64,000 bases of DNA from Klebsiella quasipneumoniae subsp. quasipneumoniae (lineage in GTDB: Bacteria > Pseudomonadota > Gammaproteobacteria > Enterobacterales > Enterobacteriaceae), in the NCBI RefSeq assembly GCF_020525925.1, contig NZ_CP084876.1:558001-622000 (forward strand), given 5' to 3'. A program made the translations under genes and the position numbers. Shown here one piece after another: positions 1 through 9,144 of this stretch (within the stretch, counting starts at the first letter, position 1; every line of letters starts with the position of its first letter). A model generated the notes under the pieces. The model was not told the origin of the DNA. It was given only the letters and a program-made list of their open reading frames with translations, and did no database searches.

Positions 1-785
1 TCCGCTTTAAGGATCGCCCCGGCGTAGCTGGCGCCATCCTGTATCGCGAAGGCCAGCGGCAGCGGTTCGCTACGCTGCGGCAGGCAGCCGGTGAGGGTAT
101 AGCGATTGAGGTCGCCCGGCACCACGTCCAGTTCGCAATACTGGGCTTCCGATGAGCCACGCGCCAGGGTGCGAACCTGACTGAACATGGTGACCGGATA
201 ATAGGAGGCGACGCGAATGAAGGCGAGATCGCCCGGCTTCTGCGCGCTATACAGCGAGACCGAGAAGCAGTTGCGGTCGACAATCGCCGCCGCAGGCGGA
301 GCGCTGAAGCATTGCGTCAGGTCGTTCCACGGCCACCCCGGCGCTTTATCATGGCTGGCGAAGACCGAGGTATCGATAAGCACATTGCCGTCGATACGCT
401 GCACGCCAGCTTTTTTCAGCGTCGCCACCATGTTGCGAATATCCTGCCGCTTCAGCGTCGGGTCGCCGCCGAAGCGGGCGATCAGATCGCCTTTCAGCAC
501 GCCGCCGTCCAGTGAGCCTTTGGTTTCCAGCGTGGTGGTGAAGCGAAAATCGGGACCCAGCTGCAGCAGGGCCGCCAGCGCGGTAATGACCTTTTGCGTA
601 CTGGCCGGAAGCGCCATTTGCTGGCTGTGATAGTCGATTTCCGGCGTCGATGCGCCGACCTTTTGCGCCATAAAGGCAAGGTTCGCACCGGCGGGAAGCT
701 GGGTGATGTACTCGTCAATATTCGCCGCCTGAGCGCTAAGCGCTATACCGGCAGTCAATCCGATGATAAATCTGGGAAATCGCAT
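1..785 (-). CDS. dacB: D-alanyl-D-alanine carboxypeptidase/endopeptidase PBP4 (partial, 3' end outside window)
   Basis: Periplasmic low-molecular-mass penicillin-binding protein that trims and hydrolyses peptidoglycan cross-links. Only the first 261 codons are present and the gene runs off the left edge. The ATG at 785 opens a typical signal peptide (MRFPRFIIGL..., cleavage near ALSAQA). The active-site SxxK is visible as STQK with Ser at residue 62, followed by the PBP4-specific inserted domain. The gene is divergent from greA, as in E. coli. Family identity is clear from the continuous match to E. coli DacB as I know it. Confidence 0.95.
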   Translation of the reverse strand, partial: MRFPRFIIGLTAGIALSAQAANIDEYITQLPAGANLAFMAQKVGASTPEIDYHSQQMALPASTQKVITALAALLQLGPDFRFTTTLETKGSLDGGVLKGDLIARFGGDPTLKRQDIRNMVATLKKAGVQRIDGNVLIDTSVFASHDKAPGWPWNDLTQCFSAPPAAAIVDRNCFSVSLYSAQKPGDLAFIRVASYYPVTMFSQVRTLARGSSEAQYCELDVVPGDLNRYTLTGCLPQRSEPLPLAFAIQDGASYAGAILKA

Positions 786-862
786 AATCTCGCGCTAACA
801 ACCTGAAGCCAGGCCGTCATACTACGGTGCAACGTCCAGTAAAGTAAACGATGACCCATAAT

Positions 863-889
863 GAACTTCGGGGTAAAATACCTATCAAA
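863..889 (+). promoter_or_regulatory. Sigma-E-type promoter of greA
   Basis: GAACTT at 863-868 and TCAAA at 885-889 are separated by 16 nt, which fits the extracytoplasmic stress sigma factor consensus. E. coli greA is known to have a sigma-E promoter (P1) upstream of a sigma-70 promoter. The position, just before the leader hairpin, agrees with that layout. This is inference from motif and synteny. Confidence 0.6.
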
Positions 890-904
890 TGAAAAATTGC
901 TGCT

Positions 905-939
905 GACCTGGGGAGTGTTTCCCGGGTCGGTTTCTTTTT
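905..939 (+). ncRNA. graL: greA leader terminator / GraL-like small RNA
   Basis: A ten-pair stem (905-914 with 919-928, including G-T pairs) with a four-base loop is followed by a T-rich run at 931-939. This is an intrinsic terminator about 80 nt before the greA start codon. In E. coli the same position yields the short GraL RNAs by partial termination of greA transcripts, so part of the transcripts should stop here and the rest should read into greA. Hairpin seen; RNA identity inferred. Confidence 0.6.
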
Positions 940-1020
940 GCTCGTGTCCTGCCCGTGGACAGGACAGGTGGCGGAGCGGAGCTATCCGTTTCCTGAAGGA
1001 ATGATAAAGAGGTATAACTA

Positions 1021-1497
1021 ATGCAAGCGATTCCGATGACCTTACGTGGCGCTGAAAAACTGCGCGAAGAACTGGATTATCTGAAGTCTGTGCGTCGTCC
1101 TGAAATCATTGCCGCTATTGCTGAGGCCCGTGAACACGGCGATCTGAAAGAGAATGCCGAGTATCACGCCGCGCGTGAACAGCAGGGCTTCTGCGAAGGG
1201 CGCATCAAGGATATCGAAGCGAAGCTGTCCAATGCGCAGGTTATCGATATCACCAAAATGCCGAATAATGGCCGGGTGATTTTTGGCTCTACTGTCAGCG
1301 TGCTGAACCTCGATACTGACGAGGAACAGACCTACCGTATCGTGGGCGATGACGAAGCTGATTTTAAGCAGAATCTGATCTCCGTGAACTCGCCGATTGC
1401 CCGTGGTCTGATCGGTAAAGAGCAGGATGACGTCGTGACTATCCGTACACCGGGTGGGGAAGTGGAATACGAAATTACCAAGGTTGAATACCTGTAA
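1021..1497 (+). CDS. greA: Transcription elongation factor GreA
   Basis: Binds the RNA polymerase secondary channel and stimulates cleavage of backtracked transcripts. The 158-residue length is exactly that of the family. The N-terminal coiled coil carries the tip motif GDLKENAEY, with acidic Asp41 and Glu44 that coordinate the catalytic magnesium; the C-terminal FKBP-like domain follows. ATG is preceded by a purine-rich AAAGAGG site. The leader contains a terminator, so expression is probably set partly by attenuation. An intrinsic terminator follows the gene. Confidence 0.98.
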   Translation: MQAIPMTLRGAEKLREELDYLKSVRRPEIIAAIAEAREHGDLKENAEYHAAREQQGFCEGRIKDIEAKLSNAQVIDITKMPNNGRVIFGSTVSVLNLDTDEEQTYRIVGDDEADFKQNLISVNSPIARGLIGKEQDDVVTIRTPGGEVEYEITKVEYL

Positions 1498-1540
1498 GGC
1501 GTATTTCCCGCTACGATGTTTATAGATTGTAAAGAAAGGA

Positions 1541-1564
1541 AAAAGGCCGCATAGCGGCCTTTTA
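1541..1564 (+). terminator. Intrinsic terminator of greA
   Basis: The perfect stem AAAAGGCCGC/GCGGCCTTTT at 1541-1562 has a two-base centre and the T tract forms its 3' arm. It lies about 45 nt after the greA stop. Its symmetry lets it work for the opposite strand too, where yhbY ends at 1650. Confidence 0.85.
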
Positions 1565-1649
1565 TCAACGTCACGAGCATGGCATTTTGCTCGCCTGGCC
1601 ACAGAAATCCCTCGTTTTACACAAAGTTGTGTCAGGATTGAGGATATTC

Positions 1650-1943
1650 TTAGCGTGGCAGCGAGATTTTACGCTCTGGCGTTGGGCGGTACAGAACCAG
1701 CGTTTTACCGATGACCTGTACGTTACAGGCGCCGGTTTCGCGCACGATGGCTTCCACGATCAAGGCTTTAGTTTCGCGATCTTCTGAGGCGATCTTCACC
1801 TTGATGAGTTCATGGTGCCCTAACGCTTGTTCGATCTCGGCCAGTACCCCTTCGGTCAAACCATTGTTGCCAAGCATAACTACCGGCTTGAGCGGATGTG
1901 CCAGACCTTTCAGGTGCTGTTTTTGTTTAGTACTCAGATTCAT
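1650..1943 (-). CDS. yhbY: CRM-domain RNA-binding protein YhbY
   Basis: Small (97 aa) single CRM-domain protein associated with pre-50S ribosomal subunits. The start MNLSTKQKQHLKG at 1943 matches the E. coli protein; an upstream in-frame start at 2000 would add 19 residues not seen in the family. The conserved GNNGLT loop, equivalent to the GxxG RNA-binding loop of CRM domains, is at residues 26-31. It is divergent from rlmE, which modifies 23S rRNA, so both neighbours act on the large subunit. Confidence 0.95.
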   Translation of the reverse strand: MNLSTKQKQHLKGLAHPLKPVVMLGNNGLTEGVLAEIEQALGHHELIKVKIASEDRETKALIVEAIVRETGACNVQVIGKTLVLYRPTPERKISLPR

Positions 1944-2066
1944 CGTATTTTTTTGCTTACGTTGGGATTGAAAACGGGTCATTCTACCGCCATCTCCCAT
2001 ATATCGCCAAACTACCGCGTCGATTTTTACGCAGTAAAGTACGATGAACCCGAACGGGAATGTTAA

Positions 2067-2696
2067 ATGACAGGTAAAAAGCGTTCTGCCAGCTCAAGCC
2101 GCTGGCTTCAGGAACACTTTAGCGATAAATATGTTCAACAGGCACAGAAAAAGGGGTTACGTTCCCGTGCCTGGTTTAAACTTGATGAAATACAGCAAAG
2201 TGACAAAATTTTTAAGCCGGGGATGACGATAGTTGACCTCGGCGCTGCTCCCGGAGGCTGGTCGCAGTATGCGGTCACGCAGATCGGCAACAGCGGCCGC
2301 ATCATCGCTTGCGATCTTTTACCAATGGATCCAATCGTTGGTGTGGACTTCCTTCAGGGCGACTTTCGTGATGAATTAGTCCTGAAAGCGTTACTTGAGC
2401 GAGTAGGCGACAGTAAAGTACAAGTGGTCATGTCCGATATGGCGCCGAATATGTGCGGAACACCGGCGGTGGATATTCCCCGGGCGATGTATCTGGTAGA
2501 ACTGGCGCTTGAAATGTCTCGTGATGTATTAGCGCCAGGTGGTAGTTTTGTAGTGAAGGTGTTCCAGGGCGAAGGCTTCGATGAGTATCTTCGAGAAATT
2601 CGCTCCCTGTTTACGAAGGTCAAAGTTCGTAAGCCGGACTCTTCCCGCGCTCGTTCGCGTGAAGTGTATATTGTAGCGACCGGGCGTAAACCATAA
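2067..2696 (+). CDS. rlmE: 23S rRNA 2'-O-ribose U2552 methyltransferase RlmE (FtsJ/RrmJ)
   Basis: Methylates U2552 in the A loop of 23S rRNA in late 50S assembly, using S-adenosylmethionine. The 209-residue length is canonical. The SAM-binding motif [12 protein letters not shown] is at about residue 58. The catalytic tetrad of the family is visible as Lys38 (WFKLDE), the Asp in [10 protein letters not shown], the Lys in [11 protein letters not shown] and a C-terminal Glu. It is followed 90 nt later by ftsH, with which it is co-transcribed in E. coli as a heat-shock operon. Confidence 0.98.
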   Translation: MTGKKRSASSSRWLQEHFSDKYVQQAQKKGLRSRAWFKLDEIQQSDKIFKPGMTIVDLGAAPGGWSQYAVTQIGNSGRIIACDLLPMDPIVGVDFLQGDFRDELVLKALLERVGDSKVQVVMSDMAPNMCGTPAVDIPRAMYLVELALEMSRDVLAPGGSFVVKVFQGEGFDEYLREIRSLFTKVKVRKPDSSRARSREVYIVATGRKP

Positions 2697-2786
2697 CCGG
2701 CAGATTTCAAATGAAAGTTTGAAAGAAACTGGATATAGCGTATCCTGACGCTGTTTTTAACACAGTTGTAATAAGAGGTTAATCCC

Positions 2787-4730
2787 TTGAGTGACATGGC
2801 GAAAAACCTAATACTCTGGCTGGTCATTGCCGTTGTGCTGATGTCAGTATTCCAGAGCTTTGGGCCCAGCGAGTCGAATGGCCGCAAGGTGGATTATTCT
2901 ACCTTCCTGCAAGAGGTCAATCAGGACCAGGTTCGCGAAGCGCGTATCAACGGACGTGAGATCAACGTTACCAAGAAAGATAGTAACCGTTACACGACTT
3001 ACATTCCGGTTAACGATCCGAAGCTGCTCGATAACCTGTTGACTAAAAACGTCAAAGTTGTTGGTGAACCACCAGAAGAGCCAAGCCTGCTGGCTTCCAT
3101 CTTCATCTCCTGGTTCCCAATGCTGCTGTTGATCGGCGTCTGGATCTTTTTTATGCGGCAAATGCAGGGCGGCGGCGGAAAGGGCGCGATGTCCTTCGGC
3201 AAAAGCAAAGCCCGTATGCTGACGGAAGATCAGATCAAAACCACTTTTGCTGACGTTGCCGGGTGTGACGAAGCGAAAGAGGAAGTCGGCGAACTGGTGG
3301 AATACCTGCGTGAGCCGAGCCGCTTCCAGAAACTGGGCGGTAAGATCCCGAAAGGCGTCCTGATGGTCGGTCCTCCGGGTACCGGTAAAACGCTGCTGGC
3401 GAAAGCGATCGCTGGCGAAGCAAAAGTGCCGTTCTTTACTATTTCCGGTTCTGACTTCGTAGAAATGTTCGTCGGTGTTGGTGCATCCCGTGTGCGTGAC
3501 ATGTTCGAACAGGCTAAGAAAGCAGCGCCTTGCATCATCTTCATCGATGAAATCGACGCCGTCGGCCGCCAGCGTGGCGCCGGTCTTGGCGGTGGTCACG
3601 ATGAACGTGAGCAGACCCTGAACCAGATGCTGGTTGAGATGGACGGCTTCGAAGGTAACGAAGGTATTATCGTTATCGCGGCGACTAACCGTCCGGACGT
3701 TCTTGACCCCGCGCTGCTGCGTCCGGGCCGTTTTGACCGCCAGGTGGTGGTTGGCCTGCCGGATGTTCGCGGTCGTGAGCAGATCCTGAAAGTGCATATG
3801 CGTCGCGTTCCGCTGGCGCCGGATATCGATGCGGCAATCATTGCTCGCGGTACCCCTGGCTTCTCTGGTGCGGACCTGGCCAACCTGGTCAACGAAGCGG
3901 CCCTGTTTGCTGCCCGCGGCAACAAACGCGTCGTATCGATGGTTGAGTTCGAAAAAGCGAAAGACAAAATCATGATGGGTGCGGAACGCCGCTCCATGGT
4001 GATGACGGAAGCGCAGAAAGAGTCCACCGCTTACCACGAAGCGGGCCACGCGATTATCGGTCGTCTGGTGCCGGAGCACGATCCGGTGCACAAAGTGACG
4101 ATTATCCCGCGCGGTCGTGCGCTGGGTGTGACCTTCTTCCTGCCGGAAGGCGATGCGATCAGCGCCAGCCGTCAGAAACTGGAAAGTCAGATCTCCACCC
4201 TGTACGGCGGTCGTCTGGCGGAAGAGATTATCTACGGTCCGGAACATGTTTCTACCGGCGCGTCTAACGACATTAAAGTGGCGACGAACCTGGCGCGTAA
4301 CATGGTGACCCAGTGGGGCTTCTCCGACAAACTTGGTCCGCTGCTGTACGCGGAAGAAGAGGGTGAAGTGTTCCTCGGCCGCAGCGTCGCGAAAGCGAAG
4401 CATATGTCCGATGAAACCGCGCGTATCATCGACCAGGAAGTGAAATCGCTGATTGAGCGTAACTACGGTCGTGCTCGCCAGCTGCTGAACGACAACATGG
4501 ACATTCTGCACGCGATGAAAGATGCGCTCATGAAGTATGAGACCATCGATGCGCCGCAGATTGACGACCTGATGGCTCGTCGCGATGTTCGTCCGCCAGC
4601 GGGTTGGGAAGAACCCGGTTCTTCTAACAACTCTGACAACAATGGCACGCCTCGTGCGCCGCGTCCGGTCGATGAACCGCGTACGCCGAACCCGGGCAAC
4701 ACCATGTCAGAGCAGCTGGGCGACAAATAA
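2787..4730 (+). CDS. ftsH: ATP-dependent zinc metalloprotease FtsH
   Basis: Membrane-anchored AAA+ protease that degrades sigma-32, LpxC, SecY and other membrane proteins. In order: first membrane helix (about residues 7-25), periplasmic domain, second helix (about 100-121), Walker A GPPGTGKT, Walker B IFIDEIDA, second region of homology [18 protein letters not shown], zinc-binding HEAGH, and an acidic polar tail. The AAGAGG ribosome site at 2773 is 8 nt from a TTG at 2787 and 17 nt from the ATG at 2796, so the TTG start (647 aa) is better placed. E. coli is often listed from the ATG (644 aa). Confidence 0.97.
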   Translation: MSDMAKNLILWLVIAVVLMSVFQSFGPSESNGRKVDYSTFLQEVNQDQVREARINGREINVTKKDSNRYTTYIPVNDPKLLDNLLTKNVKVVGEPPEEPSLLASIFISWFPMLLLIGVWIFFMRQMQGGGGKGAMSFGKSKARMLTEDQIKTTFADVAGCDEAKEEVGELVEYLREPSRFQKLGGKIPKGVLMVGPPGTGKTLLAKAIAGEAKVPFFTISGSDFVEMFVGVGASRVRDMFEQAKKAAPCIIFIDEIDAVGRQRGAGLGGGHDEREQTLNQMLVEMDGFEGNEGIIVIAATNRPDVLDPALLRPGRFDRQVVVGLPDVRGREQILKVHMRRVPLAPDIDAAIIARGTPGFSGADLANLVNEAALFAARGNKRVVSMVEFEKAKDKIMMGAERRSMVMTEAQKESTAYHEAGHAIIGRLVPEHDPVHKVTIIPRGRALGVTFFLPEGDAISASRQKLESQISTLYGGRLAEEIIYGPEHVSTGASNDIKVATNLARNMVTQWGFSDKLGPLLYAEEEGEVFLGRSVAKAKHMSDETARIIDQEVKSLIERNYGRARQLLNDNMDILHAMKDALMKYETIDAPQIDDLMARRDVRPPAGWEEPGSSNNSDNNGTPRAPRPVDEPRTPNPGNTMSEQLGDK

Positions 4731-4761
4731 GCTGCCGCTGTTGATGTCTTGTTTTAACCTT

Positions 4762-4798
4762 AAAACCCCGGGGCGCCCGCTCCGGGGTTTTTCTTTTT
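4762..4798 (+). terminator. Intrinsic terminator of ftsH
   Basis: The stem AAAACCCCGG (4762-4771) pairs with CCGGGGTTTT (4782-4791), followed by TTCTTTTTT. It ends the rlmE-ftsH unit before folP. Confidence 0.9.
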
Positions 4799-4826
4799 TA
4801 ACCTCTTCAGTCTCAGGGATTTTGTG

Positions 4827-5675
4827 ATGAAACTTGTAGCCCAGGGCTCAACCCTCGATCTCTCTCACCCCCACGTGATGGGTATTCTTAATGTGACGCC
4901 TGACTCCTTCTCCGATGGCGGCGCCCATAATTCGCTGATTGAGGCGGTGAAGCATGCCAATCTGATGATCAACGCCGGGGCGACCATCATTGATATCGGC
5001 GGTGAATCGACGCGGCCAGGGGCGGCTGAGGTTAGCGTGGAAGAGGAGCTTGCGCGGGTGATCCCGGTGGTGGAGGCTATCGCCCAGCGCTTTGAGGTGT
5101 GGATCTCCGTGGATACCTCCAAAGCGGAGGTTATCCGCGAATCCGCCCGGGCAGGGGCGCATATCATTAACGATATTCGTTCGCTGACCGAACCCGGCGC
5201 GCTGCAGGCTGCGGCGGAAACCGGGCTGCCGGTGTGTCTGATGCATATGCAGGGACAGCCGAAAACCATGCAGGAGGCGCCGAAGTATGAGGATGTCTTC
5301 GCCGATGTGGAGCGCTTTTTTAATGAACACATCGTGCGCTGCGAACAGGCAGGGATCGCAAAAGAAAAATTGCTGCTCGACCCGGGATTCGGTTTCGGTA
5401 AAAATCTCACCCACAATTATCAACTGCTGGCCAGGCTGGGAGAGTTTCATCACTTTGGTCTGCCGCTGCTGGTCGGTATGTCGCGTAAGTCGATGGTAGG
5501 TCAGTTGCTGAACGTCGGGCCGTCGGAACGGCTGAACGGCAGCCTGGCGTGTGCCGTCATTGCAGCAATGCAGGGCGCGCAGATTATCCGCGTCCATGAT
5601 GTCAAAGAAACGGTAGAAGCGCTGCGCGTGGTGGAAGCCACTCTCGCCGCTAAGGGAAAAAAACGTTATGAGTAA
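4827..5675 (+). CDS. folP: Dihydropteroate synthase
   Basis: Condenses 6-hydroxymethyl-dihydropterin pyrophosphate with p-aminobenzoate in folate synthesis, and is the target of sulfonamides. The 282 residues from the ATG at 4827 match the E. coli length; a GTG one codon upstream is also possible. Family signatures are the N-terminal [11 protein letters not shown], the GGESTRPGA loop, DTSKAEV and the C-terminal RVHDVKE. The 3' end overlaps glmM by 8 nt, so translation is likely coupled as in E. coli. Confidence 0.98.
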   Translation: MKLVAQGSTLDLSHPHVMGILNVTPDSFSDGGAHNSLIEAVKHANLMINAGATIIDIGGESTRPGAAEVSVEEELARVIPVVEAIAQRFEVWISVDTSKAEVIRESARAGAHIINDIRSLTEPGALQAAAETGLPVCLMHMQGQPKTMQEAPKYEDVFADVERFFNEHIVRCEQAGIAKEKLLLDPGFGFGKNLTHNYQLLARLGEFHHFGLPLLVGMSRKSMVGQLLNVGPSERLNGSLACAVIAAMQGAQIIRVHDVKETVEALRVVEATLAAKGKKRYE

Positions 5676-7005
5676 CCGCAAGTATTTTGGCACCGATGGT
5701 ATTCGTGGCCGCGTCGGCGATGCGCCGATCACTCCGGAATTTGTGCTTAAGCTCGGCTGGGCGGCGGGCAAAGTGTTAGCGCGTCACGGCTCGCGTAAAA
5801 TTATCATCGGCAAGGATACCCGTATTTCGGGCTATATGCTGGAATCGGCGCTGGAAGCCGGGCTGGCGGCAGCGGGGCTCTCTGCGTCGTTCACCGGGCC
5901 AATGCCAACGCCGGCGATCGCCTACCTGACGCGCGCCTTTCGCGCCGAGGCGGGGATCGTCATCTCCGCTTCACATAACCCCTTCTACGACAACGGCATC
6001 AAGTTCTTCTCCATTGAGGGCACCAAGCTGCCGGATGATGTGGAAGAGGCGATTGAAGCCGAAATGGAGAAAGAACTCACCTGTGTGGACTCGGCTGAGC
6101 TGGGCAAAGCCAGCCGCATCGTCGATGCCGCGGGCCGCTACATTGAGTTTTGTAAAGGCACCTTTCCTAACGAACTGAGCCTCTCCACGCTGAAAGTGGT
6201 GGTGGACTGTGCGCACGGCGCAACCTACCACATCGCGCCCAATGTTTTCCGCGAGCTGGGCGCCCAGGTTATCGCGATGGGCTGCGAGCCTGACGGCCTC
6301 AACATCAACGAAGAGGTCGGGGCCACCGACGTGCGGGCGCTGCAGGCGCGCGTGCTGGCGGAAAAAGCCGATCTGGGCATTGCCTACGATGGCGATGGCG
6401 ATCGGGTGATCATGGTTGACCACGAAGGCAATAAAGTCGATGGTGACCAGATCCTCTACATCATCGCCCGGGAAGGGCTGCGTCAGGGACAGCTGCGCGG
6501 CGGCGCCGTCGGTACGCTGATGAGCAATATGGGCCTGGAGCTGGCGCTCAAGCAGCTGGGCATCCCGTTTGCCCGCGCTAAGGTGGGTGACCGCTATGTG
6601 CTGGAGATGCTCCAGGAAAAAGGCTGGCGCATCGGTGCGGAAAACTCCGGCCATGTGATTCTGCTGGATAAAACCACCACCGGCGATGGCATCGTCGCCA
6701 GTTTGCAGGTGGTCGCGGCGATGGTACGCAACCACATGAGCCTGCATGACCTGTGCAGCGGCATGAAGATGTTCCCTCAGCTGCTGGTGAATGTGCGCTT
6801 TACCGAGGGCAGCGGTAACCCTCTGGAGAATGAGCATGTCAAAGCGGTGACCGCAGAAGTGGAAGCGGCGTTAGGTAAGCGTGGCCGCGTCCTGCTGCGT
6901 AAATCGGGTACGGAACCGCTGATCCGCGTTATGGTGGAAGGCGAGCATGAAGATCAGGTGCACGAGTTTGCGCATCGCATCGCCGAAGCGGTAAAAAGCG
7001 TCTAA
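5668..7005 (+). CDS. glmM: Phosphoglucosamine mutase
   Basis: Interconverts glucosamine-6-phosphate and glucosamine-1-phosphate on the way to UDP-GlcNAc for peptidoglycan and LPS. The 445-residue length is canonical. The phosphorylated catalytic serine is in VISASHNPF (near Ser102), the metal-binding loop is DGDGDRV, and the sugar-binding motif is GAENSGHV. The C-terminal phosphate-binding loop is [15 protein letters not shown]. It overlaps folP by 8 nt and ends in a strong terminator. Confidence 0.98.
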   Translation: MSNRKYFGTDGIRGRVGDAPITPEFVLKLGWAAGKVLARHGSRKIIIGKDTRISGYMLESALEAGLAAAGLSASFTGPMPTPAIAYLTRAFRAEAGIVISASHNPFYDNGIKFFSIEGTKLPDDVEEAIEAEMEKELTCVDSAELGKASRIVDAAGRYIEFCKGTFPNELSLSTLKVVVDCAHGATYHIAPNVFRELGAQVIAMGCEPDGLNINEEVGATDVRALQARVLAEKADLGIAYDGDGDRVIMVDHEGNKVDGDQILYIIAREGLRQGQLRGGAVGTLMSNMGLELALKQLGIPFARAKVGDRYVLEMLQEKGWRIGAENSGHVILLDKTTTGDGIVASLQVVAAMVRNHMSLHDLCSGMKMFPQLLVNVRFTEGSGNPLENEHVKAVTAEVEAALGKRGRVLLRKSGTEPLIRVMVEGEHEDQVHEFAHRIAEAVKSV

Positions 7006-7024
7006 GCTTGTCGGCTAAGTGGTT

Positions 7025-7052
7025 AAAAAGGCGGCGCTTGCCGCCTTTTTTA
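7025..7052 (+). terminator. Intrinsic terminator of folP-glmM
   Basis: AAAAAGGCGGCG pairs with CGCCGCCTTTTTT around a short loop, 20 nt after the glmM stop. Confidence 0.9.
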
Positions 7053-7234
7053 TGATCGAACACCGGCTTTTTGCTGTTTTTTTCTGCAGTTGATACAATG
7101 TGTCGAAATTGCCCTTGCGAAGGTCATTCGCTTTGGTTAGTATTCACACCCGCTTCAGTGGGAAACGTTAAAACGTCCCGCTTTATTGGTCGAAGCACTT
7201 GGTATGCGGCGAATCCGCAAGGAACAGGTTGATT

Positions 7235-7564
7235 ATGTACGAAGCTCTTTTGGTTGTTTTCCTTATTGTAGCGATTGGCCTCGTAGGTCTGGTTATGCTG
7301 CAGCAAGGTAAAGGCGCTGATATGGGAGCCTCCTTCGGTGCAGGCGCTTCCGGCACACTGTTTGGGTCCAGCGGTTCTGGTAACTTCATGACCCGTATGA
7401 CCGGCATCCTGGCTGCGCTGTTCTTCATCATCAGTCTGGCGCTGGGTAACATCAACAGCAACAAGACCAGTAAAGGAAGTGAGTGGGATAACCTGAGCGC
7501 GCCGAAAACAGAGCAAACTCAGCCAACTGCGCCGGCTCAGCCGACCAGCGATATCCCGCACTAA
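7235..7564 (+). CDS. secG: Protein-export membrane protein SecG
   Basis: Auxiliary SecYEG translocon subunit that helps SecA cycling. The ATG at 7235 (MYEALLVVFLIV) gives 109 residues, one fewer than E. coli; a GTG-type extension upstream (from 7199) lacks family support. Two hydrophobic helices (about residues 3-22 and 52-72) flank a Gly/Ser-rich cytoplasmic loop with LQQGKGADMGASFG, and the polar tail is Gln/Pro rich. The stop codon is about 10 nt before tRNA-Leu. Confidence 0.97.
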   Translation: MYEALLVVFLIVAIGLVGLVMLQQGKGADMGASFGAGASGTLFGSSGSGNFMTRMTGILAALFFIISLALGNINSNKTSKGSEWDNLSAPKTEQTQPTAPAQPTSDIPH

Positions 7565-7573
7565 GTATTCTGT

Positions 7574-7660
7574 ACCGAGGTGGTGGAATTGGTAGACACG
7601 CTACCTTGAGGTGGTAGTGCCCTAACGGGCTTGTGGGTTCGAGTCCCATCCTCGGTACCA
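7574..7660 (+). tRNA. leuU: tRNA-Leu (anticodon GAG)
   Basis: 87-nt class II tRNA with acceptor stem ACCGAGG/CCTCGGT, discriminator A and encoded CCA. The anticodon stem is CTACC/GGTAG around loop TTGAGGT, with GAG at 7608-7610. A long variable arm (GTGCCCTAACGGGCTTG region) is typical of tRNA-Leu, and the T loop is GGTTCGAGTCC. It lies directly after secG, as leuU does in E. coli. The accessory block that follows makes its 3' side look like an insertion hotspot. Confidence 0.97.
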
Positions 7661-7670
7661 ATATTCCAGA

Positions 7671-7699
7671 AAAAAGACGCTGAAAAGCGTCTTTTTTTG
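7671..7699 (+). terminator. Intrinsic terminator of secG-leuU
   Basis: AAAAAGACGC pairs with GCGTCTTTTTTT around TGAAAA, 10 nt after the tRNA CCA end. Confidence 0.9.
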
Positions 7700-7804
7700 T
7701 TTTTATCCCCGCCGGTCATTTATTAATAAACATCTCTTCACTGGCTCCCGCCTTTTACTGTCGTTAAAGTCGCCACGTCTAATCAACAGAGGTGAAGTGA
7801 CACA

Positions 7805-8206
7805 ATGAACAAGATCGGGTTGCTTATCGTCGCCGGCGCGCTCGGTTTAGCGGGATGCAGTTCAACATCGCCATCCAAAACGGTGGAGACGATTAATGCG
7901 CTAACCGTACCGGTATCATACAGTGAGCCTGGCGTTGCAGCGAATAATGCCCAGGCGGTGACGCGCTATTTCCAGGACAATACGGCACTGATTGGTCGCC
8001 TTAATCATTCATTGAAAAGCCATTATCTGCAGGATGTTGAGCGCCGCGATGTGTTCGACAGACACAGCGAGGCGTATCAGGTGTATGGCGCTCTGACCCG
8101 CCTGGAGCAGATGGCGTCCATGAATGAGGTTTACCGCAAAGAGAATAATGTTGCTGGCCTGCAGGAGATTAACCGCGTACTGAAAAGCGTGCCGCAGGCC
8201 AGTTAA
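7805..8206 (+). CDS. Small lipoprotein of unknown function
   Basis: 133 residues with a clear lipoprotein signal: a short basic start (MNK), a hydrophobic core and lipobox LAGC with Cys18, then SSTSPS. Asp is not at +2, so outer membrane sorting is expected. The mature part is mostly helical and polar with no domain I recognise. AGAGGTGA precedes the ATG. It is absent from this position in E. coli, lies between tRNA-Leu and a convergent YfaZ-like outer membrane protein, and probably belongs to a Klebsiella-side accessory block. Function is not assigned. Confidence 0.8.
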   Translation: MNKIGLLIVAGALGLAGCSSTSPSKTVETINALTVPVSYSEPGVAANNAQAVTRYFQDNTALIGRLNHSLKSHYLQDVERRDVFDRHSEAYQVYGALTRLEQMASMNEVYRKENNVAGLQEINRVLKSVPQAS

Positions 8207-8248
8207 GAATGAAGCAGGGACTGCCGGATGGCAATCCCTGTGCATGGA

Positions 8249-8800
8249 TTAAAAGCGGAAGTTAACCCCGGCGTAGGCCCCGTCGGCGAGGGTGTTGTCG
8301 CGATGGCCGTCTTTCCCCGCCATATCGATATATCGATAGCCTGCTTCGATATTCAGCGACGGCAGCACGTTAAGGCGTACCCCGGCATTGGCCTCCACAT
8401 AATCATCGACGCCGCTGGACATCGAGTCCGGCGAGTAATAGCCCTCACCGAAGAGCGTGAAGTACTGGCCGAGAGGGAGCTCTGCTCCGCCACCCGCGGC
8501 GATGGCGTAGCCTTCATCCCCATCTTTAGGGTTCAGATAGATGCCTTTACCGCCCAGCGTCATCAGGAAAGGCCCGAGGTTGAAGTTATAACCCATACCC
8601 AGTCCAATGGTGTCGCCGTCATTGTCACTATGCGCCCACTGGGTATTGAACGTCATTCCAGGTTCCCCGGCGCCAAAGCTGGCAGACAGATTGGTAAACT
8701 CGCTACCGGCTTCACCATGCAGATTAACGGATGCGCAGGCGGCGCCGCTGGCCCCCACAGCGATCATCAGGGCTACCATTTTTGGAGCAATAGACTTCAT
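8249..8800 (-). CDS. YfaZ-family outer membrane beta-barrel protein
   Basis: 183 residues with a signal peptide (cut near GAACASVNL) and alternating amphipathic strands rich in Gly and aromatics, ending in the beta-barrel C-terminal Phe (GVNFRF). Family-like segments are LNPKDGDEGYAIAAGGG, FGEGYYSPDSMSSG and VEANAGVR, which recall E. coli YfaZ; function is unknown there. AAGGA lies 8 nt before the ATG. A strong terminator hairpin lies in the leader only about 18 nt before the start, so expression must depend on read-through or on leader control. Confidence 0.85.
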   Translation of the reverse strand: MKSIAPKMVALMIAVGASGAACASVNLHGEAGSEFTNLSASFGAGEPGMTFNTQWAHSDNDGDTIGLGMGYNFNLGPFLMTLGGKGIYLNPKDGDEGYAIAAGGGAELPLGQYFTLFGEGYYSPDSMSSGVDDYVEANAGVRLNVLPSLNIEAGYRYIDMAGKDGHRDNTLADGAYAGVNFRF

Positions 8801-8818
8801 TGTTGAATTCCTTCAGAT

Positions 8819-8847
8819 AAAAAAAAGCCCGATACGGGTGTTCGGGC
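8819..8847 (-). terminator. Intrinsic terminator in the leader of the YfaZ-like gene
   Basis: On the minus strand GCCCGA (8847-8842) pairs with TCGGGC (8832-8827) around a nine-base loop, followed by eight T (8826-8819). The next 18 nt hold the Shine-Dalgarno and then the ATG at 8800. A terminator this close to a start codon on the same strand is typical of attenuators or of the 3' end of a leader-derived small RNA. Confidence 0.8.
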
Positions 8848-9080
8848 AAAATTAACGGGTTTTTGGATCTCATCGTTATGGTCGAGCAGGCGGTAGGAGA
8901 GGGGATCAACTCCCGCTACCGCTGCTCACGCCTGGCCGATTGCCGGCGGCATATCCTGCGCCTGCGCAGGCCCGGCGATGCACGCCTTGGCTGTCTGCTG
9001 GTCGTACCCGGCACAGGATGTCCTCCGGTAACTCAGGTAGTTAGATTAAAATTATTTTTTTGTTACCGTTAGCGTTTATT
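8819..9080 (-). ncRNA. Candidate structured leader or small RNA upstream of the YfaZ-like gene
   Basis: The 344-nt gap between the IprA-like gene and the YfaZ-like gene holds several strong inverted repeats on the minus strand. One is a long hairpin at 8884-8927 (GAGCAGCGGTAG against CTACCGCCTGCTC, one bulge), one is the palindrome CCTGCGCAGG at 8961-8970, and the terminal hairpin with eight T is at 8819-8847. Upstream is an AT-rich stretch with a 14-bp palindrome at 9082-9095. I recognise no known RNA family. An alternative is remnant coding sequence, since one minus-strand frame reads like protein but has internal stops and no start. Confidence 0.4.
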
Positions 9081-9081
9081 G

Positions 9082-9095
9082 GTTTAAATTTAAAC
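9082..9095. promoter_or_regulatory. AT-rich 14-bp palindrome, possible operator
   Basis: GTTTAAATTTAAAC is an exact inverted repeat in the AT-rich part of the gap between the IprA-like regulator and the YfaZ-like gene. It lies where a promoter for the YfaZ-like leader would be expected. Binding by the adjacent regulator is only a guess. Confidence 0.3.
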
Positions 9096-9144
9096 AACTT
9101 CAGCTGTAAGATGAATAGCCACAAATGACAGAGGTTGGCGCGAG

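Noticed and set aside
2844..4511. 555-codon open frame on the minus strand inside ftsH
   Set aside because: It is exactly antisense to a conserved gene, is rich in Arg/His/Gln as antisense frames of GC-rich genes are, and has no family resemblance.
8840..9020. Minus-strand frame in the YfaZ leader that reads like protein (CAGYDQQTAKACIAG...)
   Set aside because: It has no start codon and has an internal stop, and the same DNA forms strong hairpins. It is kept only as an alternative explanation for the leader.
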